A stretch of DNA of 64,000 nucleotides from Candidatus Methylomicrobium oryzae (lineage in GTDB: Bacteria > Pseudomonadota > Gammaproteobacteria > Methylococcales > Methylomonadaceae). This document shows positions 9,141 to 16,115 of this stretch, piece after piece. Within the stretch, counting starts at the first letter, position 1. Each line of letters begins with the position of its first letter. Location of the stretch: contig NZ_JAERVK010000010.1 of the NCBI RefSeq assembly GCF_016745425.1, positions 62,001 to 126,000 of the forward strand, in the 5' to 3' direction. A program made the translations under genes and the position numbers. A model generated the notes under the pieces. That model saw only the letters and a program-made list of their open reading frames with translations. It did no database searches and was not told the DNA's origin.

Positions 9141-9220
9141 GTAGGTTGGGTGAGGCGTCAGCCGTAACCCAACATGAGTCTTCAAACGGGTCGGGTTGCA
9201 AACAGCGCAACCCCACCTAC
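9141..9220. repeat. imperfect inverted repeat between bioB and bioF
   Basis: An 80-base element begins GTAGGTTGGGT and ends AACCCCACCTAC, which are inverted relative to each other. The interior has TCAGCCGTAACCCAAC and GGGTTGCAAACAGCGCAAC, so several sub-hairpins are possible. The pattern resembles small dispersed REP-like repeats of proteobacterial genomes; only one copy is seen in this window. It may affect readthrough from bioB into bioF. Confidence 0.6.
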
Positions 9221-9244
9221 CTTTTGAGCCCTTGTCGATGGCTG

Positions 9245-10246
9245 TTATTGATGCGCGTAGCTGGAACCGCCCATATGCACGCCGAGCCGGTCGAACAGGG
9301 CTTTGTCGCGGTTCGTCATCGGGTTGTCGGTGGTCAGGAGCTTGTCGCCGTAGAAGATCGAATTGGCGCCGGCCAGAAAGCACAACGCCTGCATTTCGTC
9401 ATTCATGTCGGTACGGCCCGCCGACAGGCGCACGCGCGATTTCGGCATCATGATCCGCGCAACCGCGATCGTCCGGATGAAGACGAACGGATCCAGCGTC
9501 TCGGTGCCCATCAGCGGTGTGCCTTCGACTTGTACCAGCATGTTGATCGGCACGCTTTCCGGGTGCGATGGCAGGTTTGCCAGTTCGATCAGCAGCTTGG
9601 CGCGGTCATCGTCGCTTTCGCCCATCCCGACGATGCCGCCGCAGCAGACGTTGATGCCGGCGCCGCGGACGCGCGCGAGCGTGTCGAGGCGGTCCTGGTA
9701 GGTGCGGGTGGTGATCACTTCGGAATAATACTCTTCGGACGTGTCGAGGTTGTGATTGTAGTAATCGAGGCCGCCTTCCTTCAGGCGCGCGGTCTGTTCG
9801 TCGGTCAGCATCCCGAGCGTGACGCAGGTTTCCATGCCCAGCGCTTTGACGCCCTGCACCATTTCGACTACTCTCTCGATATCCTTGTCCTTCGGCCTGC
9901 GCCAGGCGGCGCCCATGCAGAAGCGGCTCGCGCCTTCCGCCTTGGCCCGTTCCGCGGCTTTCAGGACTTCATCGACCGGCATCAAGGCTTCCGGCTTCAG
10001 GCCGGTATCGTAACGGGCGCTTTGCGGGCAGTAGCCGCAATCTTCCGAACAGGAGCCGGTCTTGATGCTCAACAGGCTGCTGACCTGCACTTCGTTCGGG
10101 TCGAAGTAAGCCCGGTGCGCGCATTGCGCCTTGAAGATCAGGTCATTGAAAGGGAGCGCAAACAGTGCGCGCACTTCTTCGAGTTGCCAGTCGTGACGGA
10201 CCGGCGCGGCGGCTTCGAGGGCGCTGGCGGCAGGGTGTGCGGTCAT
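9245..10246 (-). CDS. bioB: biotin synthase
   Basis: Radical-SAM enzyme that inserts sulfur into dethiobiotin. The 333-residue protein has the radical-SAM cluster motif CxxxCxxC as SCSEDCGYC (about residues 63-71), and the auxiliary-cluster cysteines and arginine fall in family-typical blocks ([23 protein letters not shown]). It is the first gene of the minus-strand biotin operon and is divergent from comF, an arrangement also seen in Pseudomonas. The bioB-comF gap is 59 bases if comF starts at 10306, so the promoters must be close together or overlapping. Confidence 0.97.
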   Translation of the reverse strand: MTAHPAASALEAAAPVRHDWQLEEVRALFALPFNDLIFKAQCAHRAYFDPNEVQVSSLLSIKTGSCSEDCGYCPQSARYDTGLKPEALMPVDEVLKAAERAKAEGASRFCMGAAWRRPKDKDIERVVEMVQGVKALGMETCVTLGMLTDEQTARLKEGGLDYYNHNLDTSEEYYSEVITTRTYQDRLDTLARVRGAGINVCCGGIVGMGESDDDRAKLLIELANLPSHPESVPINMLVQVEGTPLMGTETLDPFVFIRTIAVARIMMPKSRVRLSAGRTDMNDEMQALCFLAGANSIFYGDKLLTTDNPMTNRDKALFDRLGVHMGGSSYAHQ

Positions 10247-10305
10247 GCGAAAAATCTCCGGGTAGGGCTGAATTGAAAACCGATCAACTCAATTCTCTAA
10301 AAAGG

Positions 10306-11001
10306 GTGAACAACTGGCTCGATATTATACAGCAACTGCTGTTTCCGCCAACCTGTGTCCTGTGCGGGAGTGCGGGACAGGCGGGGCGCGACCTTTGCTT
10401 GCCGTGCCGGGAGCAATTGCCGGTCAATGCCTGCTGTTGCCCGCGTTGCGCAAATCCGCTGGCAGCGGCTGATGCGGACCGGCTTTGCGGGCGCTGCATC
10501 AGCCGGCCGCCGGCATTCGATCGGGTCCATGCGCCTTTTCTGTACCGGGAAGGCATGCGCCATCTGATCACCGGCCTGAAATTCGGTTCCCGCCATGCCC
10601 ATGCGCGTTTGCTCGGGCAGCTGCTGGCCGAGCATGTCGGCCGGCATGCGGCAATGCCCGATTGCGTGATGCCGGTGCCGCTGCACAGAACGCGTTACCG
10701 GGAGCGCGGTTTCAATCAGGCGATCGAAATTGCCAGACTGATCGCTGCCGAAACCGGGGTTCCGCTCGATCTCTACAGTTGCCGGCGGCGGCGCGCCACG
10801 CCGCATCAGGCCGGCCTGACTTCCAAACAGCGGCAGCGGAACATCAAAAATGCGTTCGAACTGGTCAAGCCGTTGCCTTACCGGCATGTGGCGATTCTCG
10901 ACGATGTAATGACGACCGGTTCCACCGTGCAGGAGATGGCCTTGCTGCTCAAACGGCAAGGCGTCGAACGGGTCGACGTCTGGGTTTGCGCCCGCGCCTG
11001 A
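10306..11001 (+). CDS. comF: ComF family phosphoribosyltransferase-like protein
   Basis: A 231-residue ComF-type protein. The N-terminal zinc-finger region has paired cysteines (PPTCVLCG, DLCLPC, CCPRCANPL, LCGRC), and the C-terminal PRT-like domain ends with the PRPP-binding motif AILDDVMTTGSTVQEM (about residues 194-209). ComF proteins are needed for DNA uptake or act in DNA metabolism in naturally competent bacteria; the molecular role is not settled. No ATG is suitable: GTG at 10306 gives the family-typical N-terminus NNWLDIIQQLLFPP, while TTG at 10273 with an upstream AGGG is an alternative start. Confidence 0.9.
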   Translation: MNNWLDIIQQLLFPPTCVLCGSAGQAGRDLCLPCREQLPVNACCCPRCANPLAAADADRLCGRCISRPPAFDRVHAPFLYREGMRHLITGLKFGSRHAHARLLGQLLAEHVGRHAAMPDCVMPVPLHRTRYRERGFNQAIEIARLIAAETGVPLDLYSCRRRRATPHQAGLTSKQRQRNIKNAFELVKPLPYRHVAILDDVMTTGSTVQEMALLLKRQGVERVDVWVCARA

Positions 11002-11018
11002 TGCGGTGTGATCAAGAT

Positions 11019-11057
11019 CCACGAAAAACACGAAAGGCACGAAAGGCACGAAAAAAT
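11019..11057. repeat. CACGAAA-type repeat, left border of the Res-Xre island
   Basis: The segment is built of short direct units, CCACGAAAAACACGAAAG followed by GCACGAAAG and GCACGAAAA. An inverted copy of about 27 bases lies at 12703-12729, on the far side of the toxin-antitoxin pair, and a weaker partial copy of the inverted form is seen near 63699-63713. This is a dispersed low-complexity repeat of unknown function. Confidence 0.7.
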
Positions 11058-11269
11058 TGAGGAAAGAAATCGGGGGCAAAATTTCAACGTTGGCTCTGAG
11101 CTGAGGCCCTTTTCCTCCACTGAAATTACGCAGCCTTCCCGGCAATCGAACCTCGCCGTCATTCTATTGCGTTCGATCTGTCCGTCACCGGAATTGGGTT
11201 GGTCGTTGCGCTCGACTACGCGAAGGGCTTTCCGTGTTGCATCGAGCTTCCTCTTAGGATCTGGCCGAT

Positions 11270-11342
11270 ATTAACTTCCTGGTATGAGGGGTAGACCTGC
11301 TAGTTTTTAAAAGCTGGCAGGTCTTGGGCCGGGAAGTTATTC
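11270..11342. repeat. long imperfect palindrome (cruciform or hairpin)
   Basis: Outer arms TTAACTTCCTGG and CCGGGAAGTTAT pair with few mismatches, and the inner 32 bases at 11293-11324 form a near-perfect palindrome with arms AGACCTGC and GCAGGTCT around an AT-rich centre. It lies about 100 bases upstream of the xre promoter. It could be a terminator for comF, a MITE remnant or a recombination site; the sequence alone does not decide. Confidence 0.55.
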
Positions 11343-11441
11343 GGAGCCGAATCCTTAGGGTTCAATCTGACCGTTTTTGTCTTGCCGTACGATTTTTTTC
11401 CGTTTGCTCCGTTCCCCCTCGTGAAGCAAATGCCTAAAATC

Positions 11442-11470
11442 TTGACAAAGTTCATAAATGAACTTATTTT
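11442..11470 (+). promoter_or_regulatory. xre-res promoter with overlapping palindromic operator
   Basis: A consensus -35 TTGACA (11442-11447) is followed after 17 bases by TATTTT (11465-11470). The spacer is filled by an 18-base palindrome AAGTTCAT-AA-ATGAACTT (11448-11465), with a second AT-rich palindrome ATTTATAAAT at 11479-11488. The position between -35 and -10 is what is expected for autorepression by the antitoxin encoded 40 bases downstream. Confidence 0.65.
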
Positions 11471-11510
11471 TTAATTTCATTTATAAATATACTTTATCAG
11501 ACGGTGCAGT

Positions 11511-11912
11511 ATGTTATCGATCGCTAGCGGACGCTTGGGCCACGATGAGGCAATGATTGCAAAAAGCGCGTTACGGGTTTTTTTTAATATTGCTGAAGCC
11601 TGGAAGCTCAGTACGGATGAAGCAATGACCCTGCTGGGCCTGGATGCGAGAAGTACCTTTTTCAAGTGGAAAAAACAGCCTGAACTGGCCAAATTGAATC
11701 CCGACAAGTTGGAACGGCTCTCCTACATTTTCGGCATTTACAAAGCCCTGCAGGTTTTGTTGCCTAAATCCGAAGCGGCGGACCAATGGATCAAGCGCCC
11801 CAATAAAGCCCCCCCGTTTCAGGGGCAATCGGCGCTTGAGCGGATGCTGAAAGGCCGCGTCGTCGATTTATATGTGGTTCGGCAGTATCTCGACGGACAA
11901 CGCGGGTGGTGA
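11511..11912 (+). CDS. Xre/MbcA/ParS family antitoxin
   Basis: A 133-residue antitoxin of the DUF2384 (MbcA/ParS/Xre toxin-binding) family. Residues about 20-60 form the degenerate helix-turn-helix region (AWKLSTDEAMTLLGLDARS), and residues about 100-133 the toxin-binding end with LERMLKGRVVDLYVVRQYLDG. It binds and neutralises the RES toxin and normally represses its own promoter; the palindrome at 11448-11465 is the probable operator. Its stop overlaps the GTG start of the toxin gene, giving coupled translation in antitoxin-toxin order. Confidence 0.9.
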   Translation: MLSIASGRLGHDEAMIAKSALRVFFNIAEAWKLSTDEAMTLLGLDARSTFFKWKKQPELAKLNPDKLERLSYIFGIYKALQVLLPKSEAADQWIKRPNKAPPFQGQSALERMLKGRVVDLYVVRQYLDGQRGW

Positions 11913-12619
11913 CGGCAATATCACCGCCGATCAACCGCGTGGTTTGGCAGCCTTGTTGGCGGCTGGTCCCCAGCCGATTTCCGCCGGTGGGCTTGTTTGA
12001 TCGGGTTGCCGCTCCGGAGGACCTGGACATTGTTTTCGCGATCGAGGCGCTGACGAATGACCGCTTACTCGACGAATCCGGCGATATCCGGCTCGTGCCT
12101 GTGAGGGACCGTATCTCAGGCCCTGGCACCACGCCGATCATGGCGGCCTTTACCCATCTCATCCCCGAAGGAAGCCGCTTCACGGACGGGACTTATGGGG
12201 TTTATTATGCCGGCAGCGACGTGGATACGGCGATTGCGGAAACCCGATTTCATAAGGCGCGGTTTTTAGCCGCTACGAACGAGCCGCCGATTGAAATCGA
12301 CATGCGCAGCTATGCGACCGATCTGGATGCGGAGCTTCATGATATTCGCCAAATGCAGGCTCAACTGCCGGAGATTTATACCGATAATCCTTTGCACTAT
12401 GGACATCCGCAAACATTGGCGAAAGGATTGCGCGACTCGGGTTCGAACGGGCTCGTCTATGACAGCGTTCGCTACGCCGGCGGAGAGTGTGTCGCCGTCT
12501 TCAGGCCGCGTTTACTCTCCCCAGTTCGGCAAGGCCCCCACTTTTGCTACGTCTGGAATGGAGAAGCCATCACGGACGTGTATCAAAAAAGCCATTACCA
12601 ACCCGGTCAACCGTTCTAA
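11906..12619 (+). CDS. RES domain NAD-degrading toxin
   Basis: A 237-residue RES-domain protein, the toxin of a Res-Xre type II toxin-antitoxin pair. Characterised RES toxins deplete cellular NAD+, arresting growth. Seen here: an N-terminal RVVWQPCWRLVPSRFPP region containing the conserved arginine, GVYYAGSDVDTAIAETRFH with the conserved glutamate (about residues 95-113), and SNGLVYDSVRYAGGECVAVFRP with the conserved serine and C-terminal strand. At 237 residues it is longer than many RES toxins. Start is GTG at 11906 or the adjacent GTG at 11909, both overlapping the antitoxin stop. Confidence 0.88.
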   Translation: MVTAISPPINRVVWQPCWRLVPSRFPPVGLFDRVAAPEDLDIVFAIEALTNDRLLDESGDIRLVPVRDRISGPGTTPIMAAFTHLIPEGSRFTDGTYGVYYAGSDVDTAIAETRFHKARFLAATNEPPIEIDMRSYATDLDAELHDIRQMQAQLPEIYTDNPLHYGHPQTLAKGLRDSGSNGLVYDSVRYAGGECVAVFRPRLLSPVRQGPHFCYVWNGEAITDVYQKSHYQPGQPF

Positions 12620-12702
12620 TAAGCCATCTAACCGTAGCGACCTGCAATTGAAAACCCAAAGCTGCAATCGTCTAACGGTTGAACGGATTGAGCCATGAAA
12701 TC

Positions 12703-12729
12703 TTTCGTGCTTTTCGTGTTTTTCGTGGA
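12703..12729. repeat. inverted CACGAAA-type repeat, right border of the Res-Xre island
   Basis: Reads TTTCGTGCTTTTCGTG then TTTTTCGTGG, the reverse complement of the left copy at 11019-11057 with one difference over about 25 bases. It lies 84 bases after the res stop and 54 bases before the probable glpD start, so it sits exactly at the toxin-antitoxin/core gene junction. Confidence 0.7.
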
Positions 12730-12782
12730 CAATGCGCGGCATCAGTGATGAGGTATTTACGGCGGCTGAGGCAATAAAGCAA

Positions 12783-14354
12783 ATGATGGTGCGCGATTTT
12801 TCCCGATTGGATGGGCAGATATTCGATGTGCTGATTTGCGGCGGCGGCATTTACGGCGCCTGGACCGCCTATGATGCGGCTCTGCGCGGATTGAAAGTTG
12901 CGCTGGTCGACCGGGGCGACTGGGCGAATGCGACATCCAGCGCTTCGAGCAAGCTGGTACACGGCGGCCTTCGCTATCTCGAAAATTTCGATTTCAAACT
13001 GGTGCGCAAAACGCTGGCCGAACGGCAGATGCTGTTGGCCGCGGCGCCGCACCGGGTGCGTCCGTTGCGTTTCGGGGTGCCGGTCTACCGGGGCGGCCGG
13101 TTGGACCGCTTTCGGCTGGCGGTCGGCCTGACGTTGTATGACGGACTGGCCGGAGCGATCGGCGGAGATCACGGTTTTCGTTATTACGGCGAACGCAGGT
13201 TCGCCGGGCGTTTCCCGTTTTTGCGCGCCGACGGCCTGAAAGCCGGATTTACCTACCTCGATGCCCAGACCGACGATGCCAGGCTGGTGCTGGAACTGGT
13301 GGCCGGCGCCCAAAGCGCCGGCGCGGTCTGCGTGAATTACTGCGAAGCGAGCGATTTTCTGGAGCGGGACGGCAAACTTTCCGCTGCGGTCGTGACCGAC
13401 CGGACGACAGGCGAAAGCATGACCGTGCGGGCGCGGCACTTCGTGAATACGGCCGGGCAATGGGCTTTCCGATTGCGGCAAGGCCGGCAGAACTACCGCC
13501 TCAGCAAGGGAGTGCATCTGGTGCTGCCGAATCTGTTGGGCAACGAGGCGTTATTGCTGACCGCGCAGGCCGACGGTCGGGTATTCTTCATGATTCCCTG
13601 GTACGGACGGACGCTGGTCGGCACGACTGACACTGATTATTCGGGCGACATCGATGCGGTCAGGGCCGATGCGGAGGACATCGACTATCTGTTGAACGAA
13701 GTGAACCATTTCGCCCGGAACACGCATTGGACGAAAGACGACATTATCGGCGCTTTCGCAGGGCTGCGCGTACTGAAGGCAAGCGATGACTCCTCCCCGT
13801 CGGCGGTCAGCCGCGACTGGGCGCTGCATGCGGCGCCCAACGGCCTATTGACCTCGATCGGCGGCAAACTGACCTCGGCCCGAAGCGATGCGGCGCAGAT
13901 CGTAGATCGCCTCTGCCGCGAATTGAGTAAACCGGTCCGTTGCGCGACCTTCGGCAAGCCGCTGCCCTGGTCGCCGTCGGCTGATTTTCCGGCTTGGTCC
14001 GAAGCGATGATCCGGCGCGCCGTTGAACTGGGCATCGACCGCGAAAGCGCCGAATGGCTGCTGTTCCGGTACGGCAGCCGCGTCCCGGAAATCTTCGAAC
14101 AGTGCGGGCAGCAGCCCGGGTCGGCGGCGCGGATCGTGGCGGACGCGCCGTTTATCGTTGCCGATTTGCTGGTCTGCGCGCGCACCGAAATGGTCGTGCA
14201 TCTCGAGGATCTGCTTCGGCGCAGGCTGCCTTTGCTGATTCTGGCGAAACTGGCGCCGAAAGAGGTAAGGCGGATTGCGGAAACGATCGCGCCGGTTCTG
14301 GGCTGGGATCAGGACAGAATCGAGGCGGAACTCAAATCCACTTGCGTTTCTTAA
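12783..14354 (+). CDS. glpD: aerobic glycerol-3-phosphate dehydrogenase (FAD-dependent)
   Basis: Oxidises sn-glycerol 3-phosphate to dihydroxyacetone phosphate and feeds electrons to the quinone pool at the inner membrane. About 523 residues from the ATG at 12783. The FAD-binding dinucleotide motif is ICGGGIYGAWTAYDAALRG (near residue 20), followed by SSKLVHGGLRYLE, a GlpD signature, and VGTTDTDY and LTSARSDA farther on. An in-frame ATG at 12732 would add 17 residues that overlap the right-hand CACGAAA repeat, so I prefer 12783 or 12786. The 3' end overlaps the convergent corA by 23 bases. Confidence 0.88.
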   Translation: MMVRDFSRLDGQIFDVLICGGGIYGAWTAYDAALRGLKVALVDRGDWANATSSASSKLVHGGLRYLENFDFKLVRKTLAERQMLLAAAPHRVRPLRFGVPVYRGGRLDRFRLAVGLTLYDGLAGAIGGDHGFRYYGERRFAGRFPFLRADGLKAGFTYLDAQTDDARLVLELVAGAQSAGAVCVNYCEASDFLERDGKLSAAVVTDRTTGESMTVRARHFVNTAGQWAFRLRQGRQNYRLSKGVHLVLPNLLGNEALLLTAQADGRVFFMIPWYGRTLVGTTDTDYSGDIDAVRADAEDIDYLLNEVNHFARNTHWTKDDIIGAFAGLRVLKASDDSSPSAVSRDWALHAAPNGLLTSIGGKLTSARSDAAQIVDRLCRELSKPVRCATFGKPLPWSPSADFPAWSEAMIRRAVELGIDRESAEWLLFRYGSRVPEIFEQCGQQPGSAARIVADAPFIVADLLVCARTEMVVHLEDLLRRRLPLLILAKLAPKEVRRIAETIAPVLGWDQDRIEAELKSTCVS

Positions 14355-15396
14355 AGAAGATCAGCAGTACGCCCGCGATGACGATAAACACCGCCCACAA
14401 TGCCGGATAGCCCCATTTCCATTTCAGTTCGGGCATGTATTCGAAATTCATCCCGTACACGCCGGCAATGAAGGTCAACGGAATGAACAGCGTCGCGAAC
14501 ACGGTCAGTACTTTCATCGTTTCGTTCATTTTGTTGCTGATGCTGGACAGGTAGATATCCAGCATGCCGGAAATCAGGTCGCGGTAGGATTCCAGCGTTT
14601 CGATGATCCGGATCGCATGGTCGTAGACATCGGTGAAATCCTGCTTGGTGCGCTGTTTCAGGAGCGGGGATTCGCTGCGGTGGATCGCCGCCAGCAATTC
14701 CCGGAGCGGGGAGACGGACCGGCGCAAATAGACCAGTTCGCGCTTGATCTTCTGGATCGTGCCCAGAGTGCGGTGGGTCGGGTTGGTCAGGAGCTCGTCT
14801 TCGACCGTTTCGATCAGTTCGTCATAAGCATCCTGCAGCGCGAAGTATTCGTCGATGACCGTATCCATGATCACGTAAGCCAGATAGTCGCCTTTTTGCG
14901 TGCGGATATGGCTTTGCGGTACCTTCAGCCGATTGATGATCGGGTCCAGAATCGTGTCGGGTTTTTCCTTGAAGGTGAAGACGATATTGTTCAACAGCAG
15001 CAGGCTGATCTGTTCGTACTCGACCGAAGCATCGCCGTTCAGTAAAGCGATTGCTTTGAAGACGATGTACAGATAATTCTCGAATTCTTCGAATTTGGGC
15101 CGCTGATGCGTGTTCAGGATGTCTTCGAGCACCAAGTGGTGAATGTTGAAATGTCGGCCGATTGCCTCGACGATCGAGACATTCTGCAGGCCGTTTACGA
15201 TGATCCAGGTGACCGTTTCGGGCGTGTCGTACTGTAGGATCTCGTCCACTGAGGCGAGTGTGCGTATTTCAAGTAGAGAGGCGTTGTAATTGATTACCGT
15301 AATGCTCTGGAGGTGGTCGTGCACTTCGCCGACATGCACGAGCGAACCGGGCGGCATGCCCGATTTTTCGGAAGCATAGCTTAACGATTCGATCAT
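14332..15396 (-). CDS. corA: magnesium/cobalt transporter CorA family
   Basis: A 354-residue inner-membrane divalent cation channel. The long N-terminal cytoplasmic domain is alpha/beta and coiled-coil rich (residues 1-290). Two C-terminal helices follow, the first ending in the signature YGMNFEYMPEL (about residue 315), the second being WAVFIVIAGVLLIFF with a basic tail KKRKWI. Start at 15396 is chosen because longer frames overlap the upstream marC gene; the gap to marC is then 5 bases and the two are probably cotranscribed. Confidence 0.92.
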   Translation of the reverse strand: MIESLSYASEKSGMPPGSLVHVGEVHDHLQSITVINYNASLLEIRTLASVDEILQYDTPETVTWIIVNGLQNVSIVEAIGRHFNIHHLVLEDILNTHQRPKFEEFENYLYIVFKAIALLNGDASVEYEQISLLLLNNIVFTFKEKPDTILDPIINRLKVPQSHIRTQKGDYLAYVIMDTVIDEYFALQDAYDELIETVEDELLTNPTHRTLGTIQKIKRELVYLRRSVSPLRELLAAIHRSESPLLKQRTKQDFTDVYDHAIRIIETLESYRDLISGMLDIYLSSISNKMNETMKVLTVFATLFIPLTFIAGVYGMNFEYMPELKWKWGYPALWAVFIVIAGVLLIFFKKRKWI

Positions 15397-15401
15397 GCGC
15401 G

Positions 15402-16043
15402 TCAAAGATGGGTGGATAAAACCGGAAACAAGCCTTTCAAGCCGCTCGCCATGAATTCGATCGCCAGCGCCGACAGGATCAGGCCCATCAGACGGGTAAA
15501 GACGTTGACGCCGGTCTGCCCCAGGTGCCGGGTCAGCCAGGGAATGAAGCGGATGACGGCCCATAAGATCAGCACGACCGCGAGAATGTCGAGGCTGATC
15601 AGCAAATAGTGTTCGATGCTGTTGCCCATTTGCGCATACAGGATCACCGCGCTGATCGCGCCGGGGCCGGCCAAAAGCGGCATCGACACCGGCACGATCG
15701 CGAGCGAGCGGTGGTTTTCGAGCGCTTCGGCTTCCTGCCGGTTATGCACCGTTTCGCTGGTTTTGGCTTGCAGCATCGAGAGCGCCATCAGCATCAGCAA
15801 AATGCCGCCGCTGATTTTAAAGGAATTGATGCTGATCCCGAAAAAATGCAGCAGATCTTCGCCGATGAACAGTGCGGCCAGCAGGATTGCCGCGACCGCC
15901 AGCGCGGCGGTGCCGGCGATCGAATTCAGTTCGTTCCGGTCGCCGCGCGCCGCCAGACCGGCAATGATCGGCATGACGCCGATCGGATCGACCACTGCCA
16001 GCAGCGCAATGAAGATTTTGATATAGTCGCTATAGTCGAGCAT
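15402..16043 (-). CDS. MarC family integral membrane protein
   Basis: A 213-residue protein with six predicted membrane helices, matching the MarC (UPF0056) family. Diagnostic stretches are the N-terminal AVVDPIGVMPI, the middle FKISGGILLMLMALSML and PLLAGPGAISAVI. The family's role is unsettled; an early link with multiple antibiotic resistance was not upheld. It is immediately upstream of corA, and the region to the RND transporter start is short, so the minus-strand genes may form a longer transcription unit. Confidence 0.88.
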   Translation of the reverse strand: MLDYSDYIKIFIALLAVVDPIGVMPIIAGLAARGDRNELNSIAGTAALAVAAILLAALFIGEDLLHFFGISINSFKISGGILLMLMALSMLQAKTSETVHNRQEAEALENHRSLAIVPVSMPLLAGPGAISAVILYAQMGNSIEHYLLISLDILAVVLILWAVIRFIPWLTRHLGQTGVNVFTRLMGLILSALAIEFMASGLKGLFPVLSTHL

Positions 16044-16115
16044 CGTGTATCTTCTCCCGGGCGGCTTGCGGCGTAGGATCGTAAAAGGCGGCGCAAACGG
16101 AACGATGCCTCTCGC

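Larger units (their letters stand above)
11002..11510. other. intergenic region upstream of the Res-Xre pair
   Basis: No convincing gene in 509 bases. It holds, in order, a CACGAAA-rich repeat (11019-11057), about 200 bases without recognisable content, a long imperfect palindrome (11270-11342) and the xre promoter/operator (11442-11470). Short open frames here have no ribosome binding site or recognisable product. Confidence 0.6.

Noticed and set aside
8975-10276. 433-codon open frame on the plus strand
   Set aside because: It lies antisense to bioF and bioB and its translation has no recognisable domain; such shadows are common in GC-rich DNA.
10273-10313. BirA-like operator with TTGAAAACC and GGTGAACAA half-sites
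   Set aside because: Half-sites are separated by 23 bases, not the 14-16 of BirA sites, and one half is weak. It would also lie in the comF start region.
11270-11342. Integron attC site
   Set aside because: The palindrome lacks the RYYYAAC/GTTRRRY core boxes, and there is no integron integrase in view.
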